Shown piece by piece: positions 6,849 to 13,411 of a stretch of DNA of 13,411 bases. Origin of the DNA: Burkholderiaceae bacterium (lineage in GTDB: Bacteria > Pseudomonadota > Gammaproteobacteria > Burkholderiales > Burkholderiaceae_C); NCBI GenBank assembly GCA_023262365.1, contig JALRBF010000277.1:1-13411 (forward strand), in the 5' to 3' direction. The translations under genes and the position numbers were made by a program. Under the pieces are notes generated by a model, which saw only the letters and a list, made by a program, of their open reading frames with translations, had not been told where the DNA came from and searched no databases. The first letter of the stretch is position 1; every line of letters begins with the position of its first letter.

Positions 6849-7495
6849 ACGCGATGTTGAGGGTTAGGGTGGGATTGTTGGCGGCGGTGGTGGCCGCGCC
6901 ATGGCTTACGGCGTGTGCGCCGTTGGTGGTGGGAGGCGCGGCGGCCACGTCAGCGTTGGTGGCGTCTGACCGGCGCACATCTGGCGCGCAGCTCGAGGAC
7001 AAGCGCATCGAACTCAAAGCCAGCGGAAGCATTGAAAAAACGCTGGGCGCTCGGGTTCACGTCAGCGTGAACAGCTTCAATCGCCGCGTGTTGCTTACCG
7101 GCGAGGTGCCCACAGAAACCGACAAAAAAGACGCCGAAAAAATCGTGCGGCAAATTGAAAACATTGCTTCGGTGGTGAACGATTTGGCGATTGCCGCCCC
7201 CTCATCGCTGATGCAACGCTCCAGCGACGCGCTGCTGACCGCGCGCGTTAAAGCGCGCATGCTCGATACACGCGGCCTAGACCCCAACGCGGTGTCGGTG
7301 ATCACCGAGCGCGGCACGGTGTACCTGATGGGGTTGGTGACGCAGCGCGAAGCCGATTTGGCCACCGAAGTGGCGCGCACCTCCTCGGGGGTGCAGCGTG
7401 TGGTGCGTGTGGTTGAGGTGATCAGCGAGGCTGAACTCAAGCGCTTGGTGCCACCACCGGCCAGTGCGCCGGTTGACTCCAAAAGCGGCAGCTAG
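6845..7495 (+). CDS. dolP: Dual BON-domain outer-membrane lipoprotein (DolP/YraP-like)
   Basis: DolP-type proteins are lipoproteins of the outer membrane's inner leaflet that maintain envelope integrity; in E. coli DolP sits at division sites and acts with the BAM complex. The 216-residue product has a signal peptide with hydrophobic core (VRVGLLAAVVAAP) and lipobox LTAC, with Cys24 as the lipidated residue. Two BON domains follow, the first about 50-117 (ending VVNDLAI), the second about 121-197 (SDALLTARVKARML to VVRVVEVI), each with the Gly-containing VLLTGEV or VYLMGLV strand. Start GTG 6845 overlaps the diaA stop by 4 bases and has a GGAG 7 bases upstream; ATG 6854 is the alternative. 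Its TAG shares CTAG with the convergent dehydrogenase stop. The E. coli order diaA-yraP supports the call. Confidence 0.9.
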   Translation: MNAMLRVRVGLLAAVVAAPWLTACAPLVVGGAAATSALVASDRRTSGAQLEDKRIELKASGSIEKTLGARVHVSVNSFNRRVLLTGEVPTETDKKDAEKIVRQIENIASVVNDLAIAAPSSLMQRSSDALLTARVKARMLDTRGLDPNAVSVITERGTVYLMGLVTQREADLATEVARTSSGVQRVVRVVEVISEAELKRLVPPPASAPVDSKSGS

Positions 7496-8421
7496 CGCCG
7501 TAGTCGGCGCAGCAAGCTAGAGGTGTCCCAGCGGCCGCCGCCCATGGCCTGAACGTCGGAGTAAAACTGATCAACCAGCGCCGTGACCGGCACCTGCGCG
7601 CCGTTGCGTTTGGCCTCGTCCATCACCAACCCCAGGTCTTTTCGCATCCAGTCCACGGCAAAGCCAAAGTCAAACTGGTCGGCCACCATGGTGTGGCCTC
7701 GGTTGTCCATTTGCCAACTCTGTGCTGCGCCTTTGCCAATCACGTCCAGTACCTGTGGCATGTCCAGGCCCGCGCGCATGCCAAAAGCCACGGCTTCGCT
7801 TAAGCCCTGTACCAGCCCGGCAATGCAGATTTGGTTGACCATTTTGGTGAGTTGGCCCGCGCCGCTGGGCCCCATCAGGGTAAAGGCCCGCGAATAGGCC
7901 ATGGCAACCGGCTGCACCGCAGCGAAGTCGGCGGGCTCGCCACCACACATCACGGTGAGCGCGCCGTTTTGCGCGCCAGCTTGGCCGCCCGAGACGGGCG
8001 CGTCCACCAAGCCCACGCCTTGGGCGCGGGCCAGCGCGGCGAGTTCGCGCGCCACGTTGGCCGACGCCGTGGTGTGGTCCACCAAGTAGGCGCCAGCGGC
8101 CATGCCGGCGAGCGCGCCGTCGGCGCCCGTGACCACGTGGCGCAGATCGTCGTCGTTGCCCACGCACATAAAGACCATGGCTGCCCCGGTGCTGGCCTCG
8201 CGTGGCGTGCCGGCTTGGCGCAAACGCGAGGCGGCCACACCGGCGGCTTGCAGCTCGTCCAGCCAGGCCTGCGCCTTGGCCGGGCTGCGGTTGTACACGG
8301 TCACGTGATGCCCGGCTAGGGCCAAATGCGCCGCCATGGGGTAACCCATGACGCCCAAGCCGAGAAAGGCCACAGATTGGGACGGTGTTGCAGAGTAGTC
8401 TTTGGGTTGAAACGAGGCCAT
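7492..8421 (-). CDS. NAD(P)-dependent 3-hydroxyisobutyrate dehydrogenase-family oxidoreductase
   Basis: This 309-residue cytosolic beta-hydroxyacid dehydrogenase belongs to the family of 3-hydroxyisobutyrate dehydrogenase and tartronate semialdehyde reductase (GarR/GlxR). The Rossmann motif FLGLGVMGYPMA is at 19-30, the substrate-binding DAPVSGGQAGA at 140-150, and the catalytic Lys193 lies in GAGQLTKMVNQ. The C-terminal helical domain contains DFGFAVDWMRKDLGL. The exact substrate cannot be read from the sequence: valine breakdown and glyoxylate-derived tartronate semialdehyde are the main options, and the latter would fit a glycolate pathway but the glcD-lrgAB genes lie about 3 kb away. Start ATG 8421 gives normal length; the frame further upstream shadows yggS. 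It is divergent from yggS with a 58-base gap and convergent with dolP, sharing CTAG. Confidence 0.9.
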   Translation of the reverse strand: MASFQPKDYSATPSQSVAFLGLGVMGYPMAAHLALAGHHVTVYNRSPAKAQAWLDELQAAGVAASRLRQAGTPREASTGAAMVFMCVGNDDDLRHVVTGADGALAGMAAGAYLVDHTTASANVARELAALARAQGVGLVDAPVSGGQAGAQNGALTVMCGGEPADFAAVQPVAMAYSRAFTLMGPSGAGQLTKMVNQICIAGLVQGLSEAVAFGMRAGLDMPQVLDVIGKGAAQSWQMDNRGHTMVADQFDFGFAVDWMRKDLGLVMDEAKRNGAQVPVTALVDQFYSDVQAMGGGRWDTSSLLRRLRR

Positions 8422-8467
8422 GGGTGGGTTGCTTTCTTGGGTTAAAAAAAAGGAACGCGAAGTAGAG

Positions 8468-8473
8468 TATCTT
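8468..8473 (+). promoter_or_regulatory. Possible -10 box giving a leaderless yggS transcript
   Basis: TATCTT stands 6 bases (ACGACC) before ATG 8480, mirroring the arrangement before diaA. An A8 run at 8444-8451 lies upstream. No convincing -35 or Shine-Dalgarno site is seen. Confidence 0.4.
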
Positions 8474-8479
8474 ACGACC

Positions 8480-9223
8480 ATGCCTGCCAACGCCCAGCTT
8501 TTGCCCCAAGCCGCCGATGCCGCCGTCGCGGCGTGGCGTGCCGTGCGTGCGCGGGTGGCCGTCGCGGCGCTGGCCGCTGGGCGCGACCCGAGCACCGTCA
8601 CGTTGTTGGCGGTGTCCAAAACGTTTGACGCCACGGCCGTTTGGCCGGTGGTGCAGGCCGGGCAAGCCGCACTGGGCGAGAACTACGTGCAAGAGGGGGT
8701 GGACAAAATTCAGGCCTTGCAGGCCCTGGGCGCGCCGGTGCAGTGGCACTGCATTGGCCCCATTCAAAGCAACAAGGCCAAGCTGGTGGCGCAACACTTT
8801 GACTGGGTGCAAAGCGTGGACCGGCTCAAAATCGCGCAGCGCTTAAGCCAGCTGCGACCGCAGGCCATGGCACCGCTGCAGGTTTGTGTGCAAGTCAACC
8901 TAGACGCCTCGCCCACCAAGGCCGGCGTTGTGCCCAGCGAGGCCACCGCCTTGGCCGAGCAGGTGGCCGCACTGCCTGGGCTGCGATTGCGTGGCTTGAT
9001 GTGCATCCCCGACCCGCAGCCCACACCCGAGGCGCGGCGCGCCGGTTTTGCCCGCGCCGCGGCCTTGTTTGCCCAGTGGCAACAGCGCGGTTGGCCAGTG
9101 GATACCTTGTCCATGGGCATGAGCGACGACTTAGAAGACGCGATTGCCTGTGGTGCCACCATGGTACGCGTGGGCTCGGCGATTTTTGGCCGCCGCGCGG
9201 TGCCCGAGCCGGGCTTGCGCTAG
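8480..9223 (+). CDS. yggS: YggS/PLPBP-family pyridoxal phosphate homeostasis protein
   Basis: YggS binds pyridoxal 5'-phosphate without being an ordinary enzyme and keeps PLP and amino/keto-acid pools balanced. The 247-residue product has the TIM-barrel family signatures: TLLAVSKTF (41-49) with PLP-binding Lys47, GENYVQEGVDKIQAL, WHCIGPIQSNKAKLV, VNLDASPTKAGV, LRGLMCIPDP and SMGMSDDLEDAIACGATMVR followed by VGSAIFG. I start at ATG 8480 because the family begins close to the helix AWRAVRARV; the longer frame from ATG 8420 adds a Lys-rich 20-residue stretch without similarity, though that ATG would overlap the dehydrogenase start. It ends 9 bases before rmlB and could be co-transcribed with it. 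Confidence 0.94.
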   Translation: MPANAQLLPQAADAAVAAWRAVRARVAVAALAAGRDPSTVTLLAVSKTFDATAVWPVVQAGQAALGENYVQEGVDKIQALQALGAPVQWHCIGPIQSNKAKLVAQHFDWVQSVDRLKIAQRLSQLRPQAMAPLQVCVQVNLDASPTKAGVVPSEATALAEQVAALPGLRLRGLMCIPDPQPTPEARRAGFARAAALFAQWQQRGWPVDTLSMGMSDDLEDAIACGATMVRVGSAIFGRRAVPEPGLR

Positions 9224-9226
9224 CAT
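9221..9226 (+). promoter_or_regulatory. Possible -10 box giving a leaderless rmlB transcript
   Basis: TAGCAT is 6 bases before ATG 9233, the same spacing as at diaA and yggS, but its first three bases are the yggS stop codon, so it may be coincidence. No Shine-Dalgarno site is seen. Confidence 0.25.
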
Positions 9227-9232
9227 GCCCGC

Positions 9233-10315
9233 ATGAAAACCTCAGACAGCATTTTGGTCACCGGTGGCGCCGGCTTTATCGGCAGCCATTTTGTGCTTGA
9301 CTGGCTGGCCAACCCCAGCGCCCCGCCGCTGGTGAACGTGGACAAGCTAACCTACGCGGGCAACCTGGACAACCTCAGCAGCGTGCTACCCGACCCGCGC
9401 CACGTGTGGGTGCACGCCGACATGGGCGACCGCGCGCGCATGCGCGAGGTGTTGGCGCAGCACCGGCCTTGCGCCATTGTCAACTTTGCCGCCGAGAGCC
9501 ACGCCGACCGCTCCATACACGGCCCCCAAGCCTTTATTGACACCAACATCGGCGCCACGTTTGCGCTGCTTGAAGAGGCGCGCGCGTACCACGCCGCGCT
9601 GCAGGGCGACAGCCAGGCGGGGTTTCGCTGGTTGCAAGTGAGCACCGACGAGGTGTACGGCACCCTGCAGCCGGGTGATACGCCGTTTACCGAGACGCAC
9701 CGCTTTGTTCCCAACAGCCCGTACGCGGCCAGCAAGGCCGCGGCCGACCACTTGGTGCGCGCTTGGCACCACACGTACGGCTTACCGGTGGTAACCACCC
9801 ACTGCAGCAACAACTACGGCCCGTATCAGTTCCCAGAAAAGCTCATTCCGCTGGTTATCGCCAACGCCCTAGACGGCAAGCCACTGCCAATATACGGCGA
9901 CGGCCAACAGGTGCGCGATTGGCTTTACGTGGCCGACCACTGCGACGCCATTCGCACCGTGTTGGCCAAGGGCCAACTGGGTGCGCACTACAACGTGGGT
10001 GGCTGGAATGAAATGGCAAACTTACACATCGTGCAAACCGTGTGCGAGTTGTTGGACAGGGCGCAGCCGCGCGCCGACGGCCAGCCCTACGCCAGCCAAA
10101 TCACGCACGTGGCCGACCGGCCCGGGCACGACCAGCGTTATGCCATTGATGCCACACGCATGGCCACCGAACTGGGGTGGCGCCCCAAAGAGACCTTTGC
10201 CACGGGCATTGAAAAAACCGTGCAGTGGTACTTGCAACACCCCCAGTGGGTGGCGCGCGTGCGCAGCGGCGCCTACCGCGATTGGATGCAAACCCAATAC
10301 GGCAGCGGCGCGTGA
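9233..10315 (+). CDS. rmlB: dTDP-glucose 4,6-dehydratase
   Basis: RmlB (RfbB) converts dTDP-glucose to dTDP-4-keto-6-deoxyglucose, the second step of dTDP-L-rhamnose synthesis. This 360-residue extended short-chain dehydrogenase has the NAD-binding VTGGAGFIGSHF (9-20), FAAESHADRSI (85-95), the STDEVYG motif with Thr138, Asp139 and Glu140 for dehydration, and the YAASK pair Tyr164/Lys168. NNYGPYQFPEKLIPL and YGDGQQVRDWLYV are standard sugar-nucleotide-binding segments. Length is normal (about 350-360). ATG 9233 places the Rossmann motif right at the N-terminus. It starts the rmlBDC operon and overlaps rmlD by 4 bases (GTGA). Confidence 0.96.
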   Translation: MKTSDSILVTGGAGFIGSHFVLDWLANPSAPPLVNVDKLTYAGNLDNLSSVLPDPRHVWVHADMGDRARMREVLAQHRPCAIVNFAAESHADRSIHGPQAFIDTNIGATFALLEEARAYHAALQGDSQAGFRWLQVSTDEVYGTLQPGDTPFTETHRFVPNSPYAASKAAADHLVRAWHHTYGLPVVTTHCSNNYGPYQFPEKLIPLVIANALDGKPLPIYGDGQQVRDWLYVADHCDAIRTVLAKGQLGAHYNVGGWNEMANLHIVQTVCELLDRAQPRADGQPYASQITHVADRPGHDQRYAIDATRMATELGWRPKETFATGIEKTVQWYLQHPQWVARVRSGAYRDWMQTQYGSGA

Positions 10316-11208
10316 AAGTCCTGGTGTTTGGCGCCAACGGGCAAGTGGGCCAAGCCTTGGTGCAGCAACTCAGCGGCGCCGCGCAGGTGCTGGCCTTGCA
10401 CCGGCACAGCAGCCAAGCCTGCGGCGACTTGCAAAACCTTCAAGGCATTGCCCAAACCGTGCGCGACTGGCGCCCCGAGGTGATTCTGAACGCCGCGGCT
10501 TACACCCAGGTTGACCGCGCCGAGGACGAGCCCGAACTCGCCCAGCACATCAACGCGCAGGCGCCGGCTGCCATGGCCGAGGCCGCGCGCGAGGTGGGCG
10601 CCTGGCTGGTGCACTTTTCTACCGACTACGTGTTTGACGGCAGCGGCCACACCCCATGGCGTGAGCAAGACGCCTGCGCGCCGTGCAACGCCTACGGCCA
10701 CAGCAAATGGTTGGGCGAGCAGGCCGTGCGCAACAGTGGCGCGCGGCACTTAATTTTTCGCACCAGCTGGGTGTTTGCCGCGGGGCACCCTAACTTTGCC
10801 CGCACCATGGCCCAACTGGCGCAAAGCCGTGACACACTGCAAGTGGTAAACGACCAATACGGTGTGCCCACCTACGCGCCGTGGCTGGCGCAGGTGGTGT
10901 GCGCGGCGCTGCCACAGGCCATGGCACAGGGTATGCAAGGCGTCTACCACGCCGCGCCGGCGGGTCAAACCAACTGGTGCGACTATGCCGCTTACGTCTT
11001 GCAAGGCGCGCAGCAGCGAGCGCCCCAATTGCCGTGGCGCGTGCAAACGCCGCAGCCCATTGCCAGCGCAGCCTACCCCACGCGGGCCAAACGGCCGGCC
11101 AACTCGCGGCTGGACTGCAGCTTGCTGCACCAATCCTTTGGCGTGCAGCCCGTGCCGTGGCAGCGCGGCGTGAATGCGTGGCTCGAGGCAGAATACCCTA
11201 CGCCATGA
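10312..11208 (+). CDS. rmlD: dTDP-4-dehydrorhamnose reductase
   Basis: RmlD (RfbD) reduces dTDP-4-keto-L-rhamnose to dTDP-L-rhamnose with NAD(P)H, the last step of the pathway. The 298-residue protein shows the N-terminal dinucleotide motif VFGANGQVGQAL (5-16), AAAYTQVDRAEDEP (61-74), HFSTDYVFDGSG (101-112) and the catalytic YGHSK with Tyr128 and Lys132. The FRTSWVFA segment follows, and the C-terminal part carries RPANSRLDCS, as in the family. Start GTG 10312 overlaps the rmlB stop and puts the Rossmann strand at residue 2; the frame upstream shadows rmlB. The end overlaps the rmlC ATG by 4 bases. The rmlA gene often found next is absent. Confidence 0.95.
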   Translation: MKVLVFGANGQVGQALVQQLSGAAQVLALHRHSSQACGDLQNLQGIAQTVRDWRPEVILNAAAYTQVDRAEDEPELAQHINAQAPAAMAEAAREVGAWLVHFSTDYVFDGSGHTPWREQDACAPCNAYGHSKWLGEQAVRNSGARHLIFRTSWVFAAGHPNFARTMAQLAQSRDTLQVVNDQYGVPTYAPWLAQVVCAALPQAMAQGMQGVYHAAPAGQTNWCDYAAYVLQGAQQRAPQLPWRVQTPQPIASAAYPTRAKRPANSRLDCSLLHQSFGVQPVPWQRGVNAWLEAEYPTP

Positions 11209-11750
11209 TCATCACCCCGCTTGCCATTGCCGACGTGTTGTTGTTTGCGCCCAAGGTGTGGCGCGACGACCGCGGTTTCTTTTTTGAGAGCTTTCGTCAA
11301 GACACCTTTGCCCAGGCCACCGGCCACACCGCCCCCTTGGTGCAAGACAACCACTCGCGCTCGCAGCAAGGGGTGCTGCGCGGCCTGCACTATCAGTTGC
11401 CGCCGCACGCCCAGGGTAAGTTGGTGCGTGTGGTGGAGGGAGAAATTTTTGACGTGGCGGTGGATTTGCGCCAGGGTTGCGCCACCTACGGGCAATGGGT
11501 GGGGCAGCACCTCAGCCCCGACAACGCCTTGCAGCTGTGGATTCCACCGGGATTCGCGCATGGCTTTGTGACGCTCAGCCCCCACGCTCAGGTGCTTTAC
11601 AAAACCACCACCTACTACGCCCCGCAGGCTGAGTGCTGCATTCGCTGGGACGACCCGACCTTGGCCATTGAGTGGCCCAGCGGCATCGTGCCTCAGGTGT
11701 CGAACAAGGATGAAGCCGGCTTGGCGTGGGAAGCCGCGCCGAAGTTCTAG
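11205..11750 (+). CDS. rmlC: dTDP-4-dehydrorhamnose 3,5-epimerase
   Basis: RmlC (RfbC) epimerises C3 and C5 of dTDP-4-keto-6-deoxyglucose, the third step toward dTDP-L-rhamnose. The 181-residue cupin-type protein has normal length. Visible family signatures are DDRGFFFESFRQDTF (21-35), QDNHSRSQQGVLRGLHYQ (47-64) with catalytic His62, EGEIFDVAVDLR (78-89), WIPPGFAHGF (112-121), and VLYKTTTYY (130-138) with catalytic Tyr132. ATG 11205 overlaps the rmlD stop (ATGA), so translation is coupled. It is the last gene of the operon and ends 4 bases before the stop of convergent lrgB; no terminator fits in between. Confidence 0.95.
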   Translation: MIITPLAIADVLLFAPKVWRDDRGFFFESFRQDTFAQATGHTAPLVQDNHSRSQQGVLRGLHYQLPPHAQGKLVRVVEGEIFDVAVDLRQGCATYGQWVGQHLSPDNALQLWIPPGFAHGFVTLSPHAQVLYKTTTYYAPQAECCIRWDDPTLAIEWPSGIVPQVSNKDEAGLAWEAAPKF

Positions 11751-11754
11751 CCCT

Positions 11755-12474
11755 TTAGCGCAGCAGCCAAGGCAGCAGCACCGCGCCCAGCAGCACCTGC
11801 AAACCCAGCGCAAGGCCAGCGTACGCGCCGGCGTCGGCGTTGAGTTGATTGGCGCGGGCTGCGCCGATGCCATGGGCTGCGGTGCCAATAGCAAAGCCGC
11901 GGATGGTCCAGTCTCTGGCACTGGTGCGCAGCCCCAGCCAGCTAAACCAGTACGTTGCGCTTAAGCCGCCAACCATGCCTGTGATCACCGCCGCCAGCGC
12001 CGCCAATGCCGGTACACCGCCGATTTGTTCAGCCACACCCATGGCGACTGGGGCCGTCATGCTTTTTGGAATCAGCGATCGCACCACGTCGCCTGGCAAG
12101 TCCAGCCACCACGCCAGCAGTCCGGCGCTTCCTGCCGCGGCCACGCCGCCCACCAGCGCGGCAGCGCCAAACGCCAAGCCGTTTTGCCGCAGTGCGGCAC
12201 GACGCGTCCAAAGTGGCCAAGCCATGGCCACCACCGCAGGCCCGAGCAAAAAGTGAATAAACTGAGCCCCCGAGAAGTAGGTTGGATAGGCCACATCCGT
12301 GGCCAACAGCAACGCACTGAGCACCAGCACCGACCACAACACGGGGTTGGCCCATGGTGCCAGGCCAACCCGTTGCGAAACCGCGCTGGCCACGACATAA
12401 ACCGTGAGCGTGGCGGTAAGGCCAAACAGTGGCGTGCTGGAGAGGTAAACCCAAAGCTCAACAAAGTCAGTCAT
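11755..12474 (-). CDS. lrgB: LrgB/CidB-family membrane protein
   Basis: LrgB is the partner of LrgA in a two-part inner-membrane system. In Staphylococcus it is linked to murein hydrolase control, in Bacillus subtilis (PftAB) to pyruvate transport, and in plants the LrgA-LrgB fusion PLGG1 carries glycolate and glycerate. The 239-residue protein has several hydrophobic segments and the family motifs FLLGPAVVAMAWPLW (76-90), SLIPKSMTAPVAMGVA (133-148) and GTAAHGIGAARA (197-208). Start ATG 12474 gives normal length; the frame upstream shadows lrgA. It overlaps lrgA by 8 bases and is third in the glcD-lrgA-lrgB operon, which points to 2-hydroxyacid transport here rather than cell lysis. Confidence 0.93.
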   Translation of the reverse strand: MTDFVELWVYLSSTPLFGLTATLTVYVVASAVSQRVGLAPWANPVLWSVLVLSALLLATDVAYPTYFSGAQFIHFLLGPAVVAMAWPLWTRRAALRQNGLAFGAAALVGGVAAAGSAGLLAWWLDLPGDVVRSLIPKSMTAPVAMGVAEQIGGVPALAALAAVITGMVGGLSATYWFSWLGLRTSARDWTIRGFAIGTAAHGIGAARANQLNADAGAYAGLALGLQVLLGAVLLPWLLR

Positions 12475-12829
12475 GGCGCTGAGCGGTTGGTTGGTTGGGC
12501 AGCAGCGCGCGCAATGCCATGGCCGTGGCAAGCAACCCCAGCCACGTCGAGAGCACCAGCACGAGTAACATGCGCCAGCCATGGGCTTGCAGCAAAGGCA
12601 GGTATGACACCACGCCTACGCCCACTGGCACAAACAGCAGCGACAAATGGCTGAGCAAAAACGTGGCCACGGCGGCCACGCGCGCTTGCACCCAAGGCCA
12701 GCGCAGCGCCAGCAGCAACAAGGCCATGCCCACCACGGGCCCCGGCAAGGGCAGCGTAAGCAAGCGAGCCAAGCCCTCACCCAAGGCCTGCATCAGCAGC
12801 AACAGACTAAGGCCTTGCAAACCGTGCAT
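12467..12829 (-). CDS. lrgA: LrgA/CidA-family membrane protein
   Basis: This 120-residue protein has four likely membrane spans (about 4-24, 29-46, 60-85 and 87-110) and the family's LPLPGPVVGMALLLLAL segment (26-42), followed by FLLSHLSLLFVPVGVGVV, matching the LrgA/CidA signature with its Phe-Val-Pro-Val-Gly core. It would form the inner-membrane pair with LrgB. ATG 12829 lies 12 bases after the glcD stop and its own stop is inside lrgB, so all three are probably one transcript with coupled translation. No Shine-Dalgarno site is evident before its ATG. A holin-like label is often given to the family, but the context here favours transport of a small hydroxy acid. Confidence 0.92.
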   Translation of the reverse strand: MHGLQGLSLLLLMQALGEGLARLLTLPLPGPVVGMALLLLALRWPWVQARVAAVATFLLSHLSLLFVPVGVGVVSYLPLLQAHGWRMLLVLVLSTWLGLLATAMALRALLPNQPTAQRHD

Positions 12830-12841
12830 GCGCAGGCGGCG

Positions 12842-13411
12842 TTAAAACCGCTCGAGCTCGGGGTGCGTCAAGGCGCCGCCGCGCACCAGCATTTTGCCGG
12901 CCTCGGCGCAGCGTTGCAGGGTAGGAATCACCTTGCCCGGGTTAAGCAGCCCAGGCGGGTCAAACGCGGCCTTGATGGCGAACATTTGATTGTTTTCTTC
13001 GGTGGTGAACTGCACGCACATGCTGCCAATTTTCTCTATGCCCACGCCGTGCTCGCCAGTGACCGTGCCACCCATGGCCACCGAGGTCTCCAAAATGTCC
13101 GCGCCAAAGGCCTCGGCGCGCTGCAGTTCGTCGGGGTTGTTGGCGTCAAACAAAATCAGCGGGTGCAAGTTACCGTCTCCGGCATGAAACACATTCACGC
13201 AGCGCAATCCGTGGGTTTGCTCCATGCTGGCAATGGCTTGCAGCATGTCGCCCAAGCGTTTGCGTGGAATGGTGGAGTCCATGCACATGTAGTCGGGGCT
13301 GATGCGCCCGCTGGCTGGAAACGCGTTTTTGCGTCCGCTCCAAAAGCGCAAGCGCTCGGCCTCGGTTTGGCTTACGGTAATGGCGCTGGCGCCGCTGGCG
13401 CGCAGCACCTC
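12842..13411 (-). CDS. glcD: Glycolate oxidase subunit GlcD-like FAD oxidase, C-terminal part (runs off window)
   Basis: GlcD is the FAD-binding subunit of the membrane-associated glycolate oxidase, which converts glycolate to glyoxylate and passes electrons to the respiratory chain. About 190 C-terminal residues are present, and the frame continues past the right edge. The signature VNVFHAGDGNLHPLI carries the conserved His of the FAD-oxidase C-terminal domain, and GTVTGEHGVGIEKI with DPPGLLNPGKVIPT is characteristic of GlcD and D-lactate dehydrogenase relatives. D-lactate or D-2-hydroxyglutarate oxidases share the domain, so the substrate is inferred, though GlcD is the best match. The gene is followed by lrgA after 12 bases; glcE and glcF, which often follow, do not. 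Confidence 0.88.
   Translation of the reverse strand, partial: EVLRASGASAITVSQTEAERLRFWSGRKNAFPASGRISPDYMCMDSTIPRKRLGDMLQAIASMEQTHGLRCVNVFHAGDGNLHPLILFDANNPDELQRAEAFGADILETSVAMGGTVTGEHGVGIEKIGSMCVQFTTEENNQMFAIKAAFDPPGLLNPGKVIPTLQRCAEAGKMLVRGGALTHPELERF

Noticed and set aside
8444..8451. A8 homopolymer as a possible phase-variation tract or terminator
   Set aside because: It is intergenic with no adjacent hairpin, and a single run of eight is not evidence of switching.
8420..8479. Upstream ATG for yggS at 8420, sharing CATG with the dehydrogenase start
   Set aside because: The added 20 residues are Lys/Glu-rich and unlike YggS N-termini; ATG 8480 fits family length better. It remains possible.
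11073..11921. 282-codon minus-strand open frame across rmlD-rmlC-lrgB
   Set aside because: It is antisense to rmlC and out of frame with lrgB, with no recognisable motif.

Overview
The window looks like chromosomal DNA of a betaproteobacterium, most likely a Burkholderiales/Comamonadaceae-type organism. The basis is high GC (roughly 60-65 % by eye), the protein sequences themselves, and familiar neighbourhoods: atpD-atpC, rsmI/yraN-diaA-dolP, yggS, and the dTDP-rhamnose genes. This assignment rests on family recognition, not on a search. Packing is extreme. No stretch over 300 bases lacks a gene; the longest real intergenic gap is 128 bases (3771-3898). Several convergent or divergent pairs share bases of their stop or start codons. 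I saw no convincing intrinsic terminator anywhere.

Layout. 1-123: GC-richer DNA (about 77 % in the first 120 bases) that does not continue the adjacent atpD in any frame; probably a chimeric contig edge. 124-1230: the C-terminal half of the ATP synthase beta subunit, then the complete epsilon subunit. 1248-3262: an apparent operon of a SnoaL/NTF2-like protein, a YheT-type alpha/beta hydrolase and a conserved protein of unknown function. 3279-3770 (minus): a membrane-anchored c5-type cytochrome. 3899-3974: tRNA-Arg(CCG), followed after only 6 bases by a DEDDh exonuclease. 4898-5806 (minus): RsmI. 5805-7495 (plus): YraN, a divergent DiaA-like SIS protein and a two-BON-domain lipoprotein (DolP type), the same order as in Escherichia coli but without lpoA. 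7492-8421 (minus): a 3-hydroxyisobutyrate dehydrogenase-family enzyme. 8480-9223: the YggS-type PLP protein. 9233-11750: rmlB-rmlD-rmlC with 4-base overlaps and no rmlA. 11755-13411 (minus): glcD (3' part), lrgA and lrgB in one tight operon.

How the genes work together. The left end serves respiration and ATP synthesis. The middle serves ribosome modification, replication initiation control and outer-membrane maintenance. RmlB, RmlD and RmlC convert dTDP-glucose to dTDP-L-rhamnose for surface polysaccharide; the RmlA step that makes dTDP-glucose must be encoded elsewhere. The right end pairs a glycolate-oxidase-type flavoprotein with LrgAB. Because the plant plastid glycolate/glycerate carrier PLGG1 is an LrgA-LrgB fusion, this suggests a glycolate uptake-and-oxidation unit, and it is the most interesting functional hint in the window. 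A second theme is unusual gene starts: three genes have a -10-like hexamer exactly 6 bases before their ATG, consistent with leaderless transcripts, and the exonuclease probably depends on the tRNA promoter.
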